Source: Bacteroidota bacterium
GTDB lineage: Bacteria > Bacteroidota > JABWAT01
Assembly: GCA_023151185.1 (NCBI GenBank)
Contig: JAKLJL010000001.1
Span: 434,001-498,000 of the forward strand
DNA length: 64,000 nt
Direction of reading: 5' to 3'
Below, piece after piece: positions 26,358 through 34,948 of this stretch (position 1 is the stretch's first letter; every line of letters starts with the position of its first letter). Under the pieces are notes generated by a model. It was not told the DNA's origin, made no database searches, and was given only the letters and a program-made list of their open reading frames with translations. A program made the translations under genes and the position numbers.

Positions 26358-28817
26358 TTAAAACGAGACCGTAAACCCCAGTCTGACTGATCTGGGCGGA
26401 CCAAAGTTGGACGGATCTTCCATGTATTCTTTCGATGGGGCCCCTTCATAGGAAACATCAGGTTCACCGGTGTCGCCATAGACATAGACCACATTTCTGC
26501 GGTCGGTTAAATTCAGAATCTCAGCAAACACCCGGAGTTTTGACCCGCCTTTAATCGTGAATTCTTTCCCGAAATCCAGGTCAACGGTATAACTGTAAGG
26601 CATCCGCTGGGAGTTTTTATTGACAAAGCCGACATCACGGCCGCTGGGGGTGTAAGGGAACCCGCTGCTGGCACGCAGAACCAGATTGGCATCCGTATTT
26701 TCGAATATCCGGACGCCTCTCCACTCCGGACCTTCCCCTTCAGGTAACCGGAAGCTGGCATTGGCATTAAACACATGGGTCTGATCAAAGTTCAGGTAGA
26801 AAAGTAAGGTGGCTTCATCGGTTCCCGGGTAGGTTTCGGTTTCGCTTGAGGCACTGCCTTTTGCCACTGAGTAGGTGTAATCAAATCCGTAGCTGAAATA
26901 CTGACTTAGCCGGGAATCGAAAGTCAGTTCAAGCCCTTTGATGTTTGAATAAGCTTCATTCACGTAAAGGGTGTATCCGGTATACCGTCCGTCAACATAG
27001 GGGAAAAAGTATTGTGTGCCGATGTTGCCGGTTACGTCCTTGTAGTAAAGTGTTGCATGAAGCGCCGTGGTTTCATTGAACTGGTGCGAAATCCCGAATT
27101 CGTAGGTAATCGTCCGTTCTGCATCCAGATTGGGCTGACCGAAGATGGGTTCCCGGACTTTCAGGTCATACTGGCTGTTCTCGTAGAAATACTCATAATC
27201 GGGGAACTGGAAGAAATGTCCGTAGGCAAAGTGAATTTTGGTGTTTTCAGAAATCGGATGGGAAATCCCGATTCTCGGACTGATCTGTGACCGGGATTTT
27301 ACTGTAACCGGTTTGCTGAGTGAATCAAGCGGATTCGACCGGTATTTCACATTCGCATTCATGTAATCATACCGGAGTCCCAGATTCAGAATCAGGTAGG
27401 GAAATTCAATTTTATCCTGAATATAGCCGGATGCTTCGAACGGTTGGGTGTCATAATTGTCCTTATAGGGGAAGTCCCGTTTCGGATCATAGATGTAATC
27501 GTACTTCAGCCAGTGGTGCTTGTACTGAAGCCCTGTCTTGACTTCATGAACATCATCAGCCTGCCAGGTTATGTCAATTTTTCCGTCGGCGGTTGCCGTC
27601 CGGCTGTCAATTTCTTCAGGCGGATCGGCTTTGGAATAGAACTCAAATCCGGTCCCGCGGTCTTCAAAATACTCCCGGTCGGTGGTAGCCAGATACTCAT
27701 GGGGTTTTTTATGAATTCCGGAATAATACCCCTGGTTGAAATAGGACACCCGGATGTCATAAAACAGATTGTTCAGAACCGTGTGGGTAAAGGTAAACGC
27801 CGACTGCCAGCTATCTTTATCGATCTGGAGAAACTGATCGGGGATGTATTTATAGGCATGACTGTACGGTTTCCGGTTTTCACTGCTTCCCCTGTTCGAA
27901 AACGTCAGTTTCATACCTTCCAGACCCAGATAGCTCAGTTTGAAAAAACCGGTTGAGTTCCTGGAAGACCCGAAGGGAAGATATGAGCCTTTGGCCTGAT
28001 GTTCTGCCGTTGCAAAAAACCGGAGGTTGGGCGTAAGGAGGGGTCCGTTCAGGTTTCCGGTAAAAAACCGTTCTTCCAGATCGCTGTACCGTTTAATTCC
28101 GAATTCACTCGTCCGGGTTTCAAATTTTCCGCCCAGTTTCTCTCCGCCATCCCGGGTAACGATATTGACCACACCTGAAAGCGCATTCCCGTATTCGGCG
28201 TTGAACGTTCCGCTGAGCAGGGTCATTTCCTCGATGGCGTCATTGCTGATGTTGGCTGCCATCCCGCCGAGCAGCGGATCCTGAACCAGCATCCCGTCGA
28301 CCATATAGGCGACTTCATTCGTTCTGCCGCCTCTGACGTGAATATTATCACCCGACCCCACCACACCTGCCTGCAGGGTCAGCAGTTCACTGAAATTGGC
28401 GACCGGCAGGGCCTCAATATTTTCCCTGGAAACAACCGACATGGTACTGGTCAGATCCTTCTGAATCATCGGCCGTTCTGCCTCGACAACCAATTCTTTC
28501 ATTTCCAGTTCGGTCGGATCCAGTTCCCGGCTGATCTGGGTGTTCCGGTCAACAACCACTTTCACATCATGCAGGATGACCGCATCATAGCCCACATAGC
28601 TGATTTTGATACTGTAGGTTCCCGGGGGGATGTTCAGAATAACATAATTCCCGTTCGGATCTGTGGAGGCTCCCATGCTGGTATTCAGAATAAAAACGTT
28701 AACACCCAGCAACGGTTCACGGCTTGAGGCGTCGGTTATCCGGCCGGTTATTTTGCCGGTTGTCCCGGCGAACAGAAGGCCGGGAATCAGGCAGAAAAGA
28801 GCGATGAGTGATTTCAA
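26358..28817 (-). CDS. TonB-dependent outer-membrane receptor with carboxypeptidase-like regulatory domain
   Basis: 819 aa: signal peptide 1-18, CarboxypepD_reg-like beta-sandwich about 20-105 ('GKITGRITDASSREPLLGVNVFI...NYVILNIPPGTYSIKISYVGYD'), plug domain about 120-225 ('NIHVRGGRTNEVAYMVDGMLVQDPLLGG'), then a long beta-barrel ending in a terminal Phe (SVRLGFTVSF). It imports a ligand across the outer membrane using TonB energy. It starts 9 bp after the RpiR regulator's stop, so substrate uptake is probably under that regulator. No SusD-like partner is encoded. With the cyanophycinase-type proteins nearby, a peptide ligand is plausible but unproven. Confidence 0.93.
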   Translation of the reverse strand: MKSLIALFCLIPGLLFAGTTGKITGRITDASSREPLLGVNVFILNTSMGASTDPNGNYVILNIPPGTYSIKISYVGYDAVILHDVKVVVDRNTQISRELDPTELEMKELVVEAERPMIQKDLTSTMSVVSRENIEALPVANFSELLTLQAGVVGSGDNIHVRGGRTNEVAYMVDGMLVQDPLLGGMAANISNDAIEEMTLLSGTFNAEYGNALSGVVNIVTRDGGEKLGGKFETRTSEFGIKRYSDLEERFFTGNLNGPLLTPNLRFFATAEHQAKGSYLPFGSSRNSTGFFKLSYLGLEGMKLTFSNRGSSENRKPYSHAYKYIPDQFLQIDKDSWQSAFTFTHTVLNNLFYDIRVSYFNQGYYSGIHKKPHEYLATTDREYFEDRGTGFEFYSKADPPEEIDSRTATADGKIDITWQADDVHEVKTGLQYKHHWLKYDYIYDPKRDFPYKDNYDTQPFEASGYIQDKIEFPYLILNLGLRYDYMNANVKYRSNPLDSLSKPVTVKSRSQISPRIGISHPISENTKIHFAYGHFFQFPDYEYFYENSQYDLKVREPIFGQPNLDAERTITYEFGISHQFNETTALHATLYYKDVTGNIGTQYFFPYVDGRYTGYTLYVNEAYSNIKGLELTFDSRLSQYFSYGFDYTYSVAKGSASSETETYPGTDEATLLFYLNFDQTHVFNANASFRLPEGEGPEWRGVRIFENTDANLVLRASSGFPYTPSGRDVGFVNKNSQRMPYSYTVDLDFGKEFTIKGGSKLRVFAEILNLTDRRNVVYVYGDTGEPDVSYEGAPSKEYMEDPSNFGPPRSVRLGFTVSF

Positions 28818-28826
28818 GAGCTTCTC

Positions 28827-29693
28827 CTACAGGTTTTTCAGATAATCATCAGGTAAAATCAGGTCATTTAAATTGGTCAGAGCATTCAGTTCGCTGACCA
28901 TCTTTTCTGATTTTTCCAGGTTCGACATGGCGCATTGGGTGGCAATTGCATTGATCATCACCGAGATGGCAGAGAAAGAATTGGTAAATAGAAGATTGTT
29001 GCTCTTTACCACCAGGTGCAGATCTGAGAAGGAAACCACAGGTGCAGTATCCTTATTGGTAATCGAGAGGATTTTTACTTTTCGGGATGCCGCAATCCGG
29101 GCTGTTTCGACGGTTTCTCTCGAGTAAGGCGGAAAGGAAAACGTAATCAGGAGGTCTGTTGGGCGAAGGAAAAGAACCTGTTCCTGAAAAGAAGACGGTT
29201 CATGATCGAAATGACGGGCATCAAGCCCGATCTGGGTCAGCAGATAGGCCATGGCCCGGGCCATAATGGAAGAAATACCGAGACCGGCAATGTAAATCCG
29301 GTCTGATTTACTGATCATGTCCACCGATTTTCTGAATTTGACCCGGTCAAAGTCCCGCAGGGTATCATTAATGTTGCTGATGTCCTGGTTGGCCACCGAA
29401 GTCAGCAGATCTTCCTGGGTCGAGGCTTCCAGAAGCGGAAAGACTTCCCTGCTGTGCATCTGCTGCTGCAGATCGGCGGATATCTTTTCCCTGAGTTCCA
29501 GATAGCCTTTAAACCCGACCCGCTGGGCAAACCGGACCACCGATGCCACACTGGTATCGGTCGCCACCGAAATATCCTGAACGTTCAGAAACGGAATCCG
29601 TGAGAAATTATCCAGCAAGTATTCCGCCAGAATTTTCTGGTTTCTCGGGAGTTTATGAAACTCCGACCGGATGAGCTGCTTGGTATCTTCCAA
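28827..29693 (-). CDS. MurR/RpiR-family transcriptional regulator with SIS domain
   Basis: 288 aa: HTH_6 domain about 10-90 ('LPRNQKILAEYLLDNFSRIPFLNVQDISVATDTSVASVVRFAQRVGFKGYLELREKI') and SIS domain about 120-260 ('DRIYIAGLGISSIMARAMAYLLTQIGL...DLLITFSFPPYSRETVETARIAASRKVKILSITNKD'). It is the first gene of the operon with the TonB receptor, T9SS protein and PorV-like gene, so likely a local regulator. It shares order and the 'FSFPPYS' segment with the RpiR protein at 16634-17437. Effector unknown; RpiR proteins usually sense phosphosugars, but the gene context here points to peptide use. Confidence 0.92.
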   Translation of the reverse strand: MEDTKQLIRSEFHKLPRNQKILAEYLLDNFSRIPFLNVQDISVATDTSVASVVRFAQRVGFKGYLELREKISADLQQQMHSREVFPLLEASTQEDLLTSVANQDISNINDTLRDFDRVKFRKSVDMISKSDRIYIAGLGISSIMARAMAYLLTQIGLDARHFDHEPSSFQEQVLFLRPTDLLITFSFPPYSRETVETARIAASRKVKILSITNKDTAPVVSFSDLHLVVKSNNLLFTNSFSAISVMINAIATQCAMSNLEKSEKMVSELNALTNLNDLILPDDYLKNL

Positions 29694-30127
<434 letters not shown>

Positions 30128-32080
30128 TTATTTCAGCAGAACCATCTTTCCGGAAACCCGTGAAGAACCCGAGGTAACCGTATACAGATAGGTTCCTGCA
30201 GCCAGATTTCCGGCAGCAAATTCAACCCGGTGGTCACCGGCTGTCAGTGTTGAATTGACCAGTTCTGCAACCTGCTGGCCCAGTGTATTGTACACTTTTA
30301 CCGTGGTGAATCCGGCGGAAGGCAGGTTAAACCGGATGACCGTCGACGGATTGAACGGATTCGGGTAGTTCGGATATAAGGTAAATCCGGATGGGGTTTG
30401 GGCAACCGGAGTAACCGACGTGAAGGTTCCTGTGTATTTCGTTTCAGCATCCTTGATACCGTTCAGGAGGGCAGCTTCATCAGCTCCGATTGCAACGGCG
30501 TAATAATAAGATTCTGTTGCTCCGGCATCCAGATTATACCGGTTGGCACTCATGAAGGTTACCGTTCCGTCAGAAGACGGTGTGGTGTATTCTGCTTCAA
30601 GGGATCCGGTGGTCATCCAGCCGAACAGGTCGGCATCAGATCCATTGTATCCATCAACCCAGTCAATGGTTTTCAGTGTCGTCATGTCATGCGACAGGAA
30701 CTTGAATCCGAGTTTGTAGGAGGCATCACCGGAAAAGATGGAGGCAACTTTGGCATCAGCCAGTAATTTGGTGGTTTCGAAGCCGTAATTCCCGTCAATC
30801 TGCGGCAGGACTTCCAGACCGAAGCGGGTTGGGGCCGTTGCTTCCTCTGTATTGGTTACATCCACCCGGACGAGCACCCAGTTCTGATTCTCCCAGCCCA
30901 GAACATGAATTTCTGCCACAACATTCGGAGGATAAACCGCTGTGGGTGGATCCTGATGGGCATTGTAGTTATTGTCGATGGCCACGATGGCTTCGTAATC
31001 ACTGTAGGCAGGTTCAGAAACGGCAAAAGCACCGCCGGCACCGGCTAAAGAATCGGCATCATTCCAGTAATCGAAAACTTCATTCGGATTTCCGGCAACC
31101 AGAACTGAAATGCGGTCAGCCATGCGGGTTTCATCATCTTCCTTGAAAATCCGGAGACGGCCGGCATTGCTCAGACCCACCCCGATTTTACCGGTATTGA
31201 AAAAGGGCGGTTGTTTTTCAGCAAACAGGGAATTGTACGCATCCTGTGCCCGGGTCATGCCGGAAAGCAGATCGCCGTCAGTAGCCCCGATGGCAACAGC
31301 AAAATAGTAATCGGCTGCAGCAGCGGGTTCTACGGCAGTTGCATCGGTTCCCAGGAAGGTGACAGTTCCGTCTGCGGAGGGAGAGGTAAATTCGCTTTCG
31401 AGGGTTCCGGTGGTCATCCAGCCATACAGGTCGGCATCAGATCCATTGTACCCATCAAACCAGTCAATGGTTTTCAGGGTGGTAAGACTTTGCGACAGCA
31501 GTTTAAATCCGATTTTGTAGGAAGCATCCCCGGAAAAAATGCTGGCAACCTTTTGCTCAGCAAAATATTTGGTCGTTTCAAAGCCATAATTTCCGTCAAT
31601 CTGGGGGATGATTTCAAGACCGAACCGGGCATCCAGGGTGTCGGTTTCCATGTTTTTTACTGCAACTTTCACGATTACAAACGGGTATCCGGTCCAGCCG
31701 TACACCCGGATGTCAGCCTGAAGATTCGGAGGAAAGACGTCTGATGGGGGATCCTGATGGGCATTGTAGTTATTGTCGATCAGGGCACCGACTTCAAAAT
31801 CACTTTTCAGCGGATTCTCGACGGAATAGGACCCGCCGGATCCGGTAACGGAATCAGCATCATTCCAGTAATCGAAAACTTCATTTTGCTTTCCGGCAAC
31901 CAGGATGGAAATCCGGTCAGTCATCCGCGTTTCATCATCTTCCTTGAAAATCCGGATCCGCCCGGCATTGCTCAGTCCGACACCGATCTTGCCGGTATTG
32001 AAAAATTGTGCGGACACCATATCGCTGTAAACCAGCGTGAAAACGAACAGAGTAAGACCAAGCCGTAACCAAGTTTTCAT
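30128..32080 (-). CDS. T9SS-exported protein with an internal tandem duplication
   Basis: 650 aa, start supported by GGAGG 6 bp upstream. Signal peptide 1-24 (ends MVSA-Q). Two copies of a domain of about 270 residues follow, each opening 'FFNTGKIGVGLSNAGR' and containing 'FKEDDETRM', 'EVFDYWNDADS', 'IDNNYNAHQDPP', 'PQIDGNYGFETTK' and 'KVASIFSGDASYK'; by eye about two thirds of positions agree. The C-terminus is a T9SS sorting domain ('NYPNPFNPSTVIRFNLP', then 'GNLAAGTYLYTVTSGSSRVSGKMVLLK'). The repeated Asp/Asn-rich strands suggest a calcium-dependent beta fold. No family recognised; single gene with its own upstream region. Confidence 0.8.
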   Translation of the reverse strand: MKTWLRLGLTLFVFTLVYSDMVSAQFFNTGKIGVGLSNAGRIRIFKEDDETRMTDRISILVAGKQNEVFDYWNDADSVTGSGGSYSVENPLKSDFEVGALIDNNYNAHQDPPSDVFPPNLQADIRVYGWTGYPFVIVKVAVKNMETDTLDARFGLEIIPQIDGNYGFETTKYFAEQKVASIFSGDASYKIGFKLLSQSLTTLKTIDWFDGYNGSDADLYGWMTTGTLESEFTSPSADGTVTFLGTDATAVEPAAAADYYFAVAIGATDGDLLSGMTRAQDAYNSLFAEKQPPFFNTGKIGVGLSNAGRLRIFKEDDETRMADRISVLVAGNPNEVFDYWNDADSLAGAGGAFAVSEPAYSDYEAIVAIDNNYNAHQDPPTAVYPPNVVAEIHVLGWENQNWVLVRVDVTNTEEATAPTRFGLEVLPQIDGNYGFETTKLLADAKVASIFSGDASYKLGFKFLSHDMTTLKTIDWVDGYNGSDADLFGWMTTGSLEAEYTTPSSDGTVTFMSANRYNLDAGATESYYYAVAIGADEAALLNGIKDAETKYTGTFTSVTPVAQTPSGFTLYPNYPNPFNPSTVIRFNLPSAGFTTVKVYNTLGQQVAELVNSTLTAGDHRVEFAAGNLAAGTYLYTVTSGSSRVSGKMVLLK

Positions 32081-32149
32081 AGAAGCCTCCAGGTGATAAG
32101 TTAGAACTGATTGAATTGAAATTGTTTTTTGCCTTTAACGACCCTGCCG

Positions 32150-32193
32150 ATCCCGAACGTTTTAAAACCCGGCTTTTGACGGGCTTTCGGGAT
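32150..32193. repeat. Palindromic dispersed repeat, copy 1
   Basis: 44 bp with outer arms ATCCCGAA/TTCGGGAT and a nested inner stem CCCG...CGGG around CTTTTGA. A near copy lies at 33875-33918 with the outer pair changed from A:T to G:C. It stands between the cyanophycinase gene end and the T9SS gene start and may act as a terminator or processing site. Confidence 0.75.
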
Positions 32194-32306
32194 GTATCGA
32201 AGTGCCCCATCCCGGTCACCCCGGTAAAAAACCGCCGGTTTCACTGAACGCCCGGGTTTGGCCCTTTACCCTTTACCCTTACGCCTAATGCCTTAACCCC
32301 GTCCCC

Positions 32307-33164
32307 CTACCTAATCACCCTGCCGGATTTCAGGTCGTATTTATCCCCGGCTTTCAGGACGTCCAGAGTCATCCCCTGGCCGGCATAGAGTCCGGAATCT
32401 GTTGTGGCGATATTTTTAACCCCGGTGGCATTGACAATAACGACATTCCGTCCGCCAAATACTTCAGCGGTATCATCCGGATAGACGATGAGCACAGTCG
32501 ATTCATCAATCCCGATCCCGATTTTACCGGGATGGTCTAGTAACGTGGAAATCAGCCGGTTCAGGCGTTTTCTCACGACAAAGTGCTGATCAATAATGAT
32601 ATTTTCACGGATGAGCCCGAATCCCTCAATGGCTTCGACGTTGTCTTTTTCAATCGTCCAGAAGGTGCGGGTGGAATCCTTATTGATTTTTTCTTCACCG
32701 GTGATCATTACCCGGCTCATAATGGCAGCTCCGGCACTCGTCCCGCCGATGCAGGCACCTTTCAGATACAGGGTTCTGATCCTGTCATACGCTTTCGTTC
32801 CCAGAAATATTTTGGTGAGGCGCACCTGGTCTCCGCCGGTAAAAAACACCCCTTTGGCGCCGTCAAGTTTGGCCAGGGTAGAATCGGCATCCGCACCGGC
32901 CCGGTCGGTAATCAGGGGGACGATATTGGTACAGCCCATTGCGGCAAACCGTTTTTTCTCGAACAGCCAGTCTTCGACGAAATCTTCTCCGGCCATGGGG
33001 ATGACGACTATCCTGGCATCCTTTCCGCCTGATAGATCCACGAATTTTGTCATTTCATTGACCCGGTCACCGCCCCCGATAATGAATAAAGTCCCTTTTT
33101 CCTCCGGTTCAGAAGAGAAAAGAGAAAGTAAAGCAAATAAGCCGACGGTTAACCCAGATGTCAT
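32307..33164 (-). CDS. Cyanophycinase (peptidase S51), probably exported
   Basis: 285 aa from ATG 33164 (a TTG two codons earlier is less likely). The full cyanophycinase residue set is visible: Gln113 in GGDQ, nucleophile Ser143 (GGTSAGAA), and Asp192-Gln193-His194-Phe followed by Arg198, Arg200 and Arg203 (DQHFVVRKRLNRL), the motif that separates real cyanophycinases from other S51 peptidases. The N-terminus is hydrophobic (MTSGLTVGLFALLSLFSS), suggesting export, though it lacks a basic n-region. It would cut the Asp-Arg polymer cyanophycin to beta-Asp-Arg dipeptides. With the beta-aspartyl peptidase, YfcC carrier and TonB receptor nearby it suggests scavenging of the polymer. No cyanophycin synthetase is seen. 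Confidence 0.88.
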   Translation of the reverse strand: MTSGLTVGLFALLSLFSSEPEEKGTLFIIGGGDRVNEMTKFVDLSGGKDARIVVIPMAGEDFVEDWLFEKKRFAAMGCTNIVPLITDRAGADADSTLAKLDGAKGVFFTGGDQVRLTKIFLGTKAYDRIRTLYLKGACIGGTSAGAAIMSRVMITGEEKINKDSTRTFWTIEKDNVEAIEGFGLIRENIIIDQHFVVRKRLNRLISTLLDHPGKIGIGIDESTVLIVYPDDTAEVFGGRNVVIVNATGVKNIATTDSGLYAGQGMTLDVLKAGDKYDLKSGRVIR

Positions 33165-33408
33165 AGCCAATACCCCGGAGGTGAAGTGAAAATGTAAATA
33201 ATGTTACAGAAAGTCTCGATGCTGTAAAACTAATTACTATTTATGGATAAATTTTGGGATTGTCAACAGGATCCCGTTTCCGGAGTCCTGATTTTTTGAT
33301 TTTGTGGATAAAAAGCCGAAGAAACCAATACAGAAAAGCGGTTTCACTTAAGTAAATAAAGATAAACCGGTGTGAAATGCTGGTTCAGTAAAGCGGGGGC
33401 AGGGGACA

Positions 33409-33720
33409 GAAGTTGGTAGGTAGTAGGTGGTAGGTAGTAGACAGTAGGTAGTAGAAATAGGTTCCCCTCTTTGTGCGGTGGCTTCGAGAACCTCAGCCAC
33501 CGGAAAAACCCGGACCCTGCTCTTCGACAGGCTCAGGGACCAAGGCTCTCTAATGGACCGGACCCAGAGGCTCTCGAAGGGACCGTGTCCATAGCACTCG
33601 AATAAACCGGACACTGAGGCTCTCGAAGTGTCCGGAAGGAGATGCCTACTGCTCCGGTGGCTTCGAGAACCTCAGCCACCGGAAAAACCCGGACTCTGCC
33701 CTTCGACTAAGCTCCGGGTC
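33409..33720. repeat. Composite dispersed repeat cluster (heptamer tract plus REP-like modules)
   Basis: A short heptamer tract (GTAGTAG-type units, 33413-33456), then GTTCCCCTC, CGGTGGCTTCGAG, and a REP-like module (33512-33538, inverted copy of the CTGAGCCTGTCGAAGG type), followed by further 'GAGGCTCTCGAAG' variants and a second degenerate set at 33655-33720. The module order is the exact reverse of the clusters at 50.3 and 54.5 kb. Confidence 0.85.
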
Positions 33721-33874
33721 TGTTACCGCCCTCCGTTCTGTGACTTGAAACAGGCACTTCGGCCCTGATCGAATCTGAACTCAATCGGTTCCGTTTCACG
33801 GGTCCTCCTTCAAACACAGAGTCGATTTAACCGGGACCGGAGAAGGTTGCTGAGACTGCCGAAGCATGGGTGCT

Positions 33875-33918
33875 GTCCCGAACGTTTTAAAACCCGCCTT
33901 TTGACGGGCTTTAGGGAC
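33875..33918. repeat. Palindromic dispersed repeat, copy 2
   Basis: 44 bp, arms GTCCC/GGGAC, inner stem CCCG...CGGG. Nearly identical to 32150-32193 apart from the paired change in the outer arms. Confidence 0.75.
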
Positions 33919-34410
33919 CCCTGGACTTCGTCGCGGGCAAACAGCTGACGGCGGGTTTATAATCGCATCTTTACTTGCACTGATTTTGGTTCAAATATTG
34001 GGGCTACTTCTTTCAGTCTTTTCCTTAAACCTTTAACCTTGTACCTTTCGCCTGTCTGTTTCACCGTGCGCCGGGCATCCGGAATCAGTGGCGGATCGCG
34101 TGTCGGGTAACATCCGCCAGCGTTCAGCCGCTGAAAGCGGGTGCGGCTTGTGCGGATGGCGGCGGATAGTGTGTTCTGATTCCGGTAAGGGTTTTACCCC
34201 CTTTTGCCCCGGAGAAAGTCTTAGATCCCGAACCCTTTCGGGAGGGGCCGTCGGAGACAAAGAAATGGGGTTTTAAAATGATTTCAAGGCTTTCGGGATA
34301 CCTCCCTCCGAAGGAAAGGAAGTTGAACAGTATTATACTCTTTTTGCGTTTTTCTAAAAGGAATTCTGCAGTTCCTAAATGAATTTTGCTTTTTTCCGAT
34401 CTTTGTAAAT

Positions 34411-34550
34411 TATACCTTAACGGGTATAAAAACTTTGAATAATGGTCAAAACATACCCGATAAGGTATAATATTAATAATTAATTGCAATACTATACCCG
34501 ATGAGGTATATTTATCAAAATAATTCCGTATTTACACCCGAAAAGGTATA
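34411..34550 (+). promoter_or_regulatory. Four evenly spaced operators TATACC-N6-GGTATA
   Basis: Palindromes at 34411-34428, 34452-34469, 34493-34510 and 34533-34550; sites 1 and 3 are perfect TATACC/GGTATA, site 2 has CATACC and site 4 TACACC. Start-to-start distances are 41, 41 and 40 bp, about four helical turns, so all face the same side of the helix. The last ends 4 bp before the ATG of the HTH gene. E. coli HipB uses a similar layout (TATCC-N8-GGATA, four sites), so these are very probably autoregulatory sites. Confidence 0.88.
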
Positions 34551-34554
34551 GGGC

Positions 34555-34857
34555 ATGACACTTAGTGAGTTTGTGAAAGAAAAACGAAATGCGGTTCGGC
34601 TTACCCAGCCTGAACTTGCAGAAAAAGCCGGGGTCGGACTCCGGTTTCTCAGGGAATTGGAGCAGGGAAAAGAAACCCTCCGGCTCGATAAGGTCAACCA
34701 GGTGTTAAACCTGTTCGGCCATGAAGTTGGCCCGGTTGAGTCAAAAAGAATTGAGGATATTATTGAACCCGTTTCTGAAATAAAAACAAGACGGGTTCGC
34801 TCGAAAAAAATTGAATTGGTGAAAAAAATCTATCTTTCTCTTGCAGGAAAAAACTAA
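34555..34857 (+). CDS. HipB-like HTH (Xre family) transcriptional repressor, orphan
   Basis: 100 aa. Residues 1-62 form a Cro/C1-type helix-turn-helix ('MTLSEFVKEKRNAVRLTQPELAEKAGVGLRFLRELEQGKETLRLDKVNQVLNLFGHEVGPVE') of the HipB/y4mF type. The remaining 38 residues are Lys/Arg/Glu-rich and extended. Four palindromic operators end just upstream, so it likely represses itself. HipB normally pairs with the HipA kinase toxin encoded downstream; here the next gene is unrelated and on the other strand, so the toxin is absent or elsewhere. Its start ATG is only 4 bp after the fourth operator, which leaves little room for a ribosome site (AGGTATAGGGC). Confidence 0.85.
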   Translation: MTLSEFVKEKRNAVRLTQPELAEKAGVGLRFLRELEQGKETLRLDKVNQVLNLFGHEVGPVESKRIEDIIEPVSEIKTRRVRSKKIELVKKIYLSLAGKN

Positions 34858-34873
34858 AAGCAGGATATTTACA

Positions 34874-34948
34874 CCCGTGCGGTTGCACCCGCACGGGCCT
34901 TGTTTTGAAAATAGAAAAAGCTCTGGCAGGTTCTGTCAGGGCTTTTTT
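34874..34948 (+). terminator. Tandem terminators after the HipB-like gene
   Basis: Two hairpins in a row: CCCGTGCGG/CCGCACGGG (34874-34897, 6-nt loop, then CCTTGTTTT) and AGCTCTGGCAG/CTGTCAGGGCT (34919-34943, 3-nt loop, then a T-run to 34948). The second overlaps the 3' end of the convergent gene by a few bases. Confidence 0.75.

Larger units (their letters stand above)
33165..34410. other. Gene-free intergenic region with several repeat types
   Basis: About 1.2 kb without a convincing gene. It holds, in order: the cyanophycinase upstream region with A+T-rich sequence (about 33190-33350), a composite heptamer/REP cluster (33409-33720), a second copy of the 44-bp palindrome (33875-33918), and hairpins such as TCCCGAA..TTCGGGA near 34220. 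Short open frames here are translations of repeats. Confidence 0.6.

Noticed and set aside
30398-31744. Plus-strand open frames opposite the T9SS protein
   Set aside because: They mirror the duplicated minus-strand gene, which has a signal peptide, sorting domain and good ribosome site.
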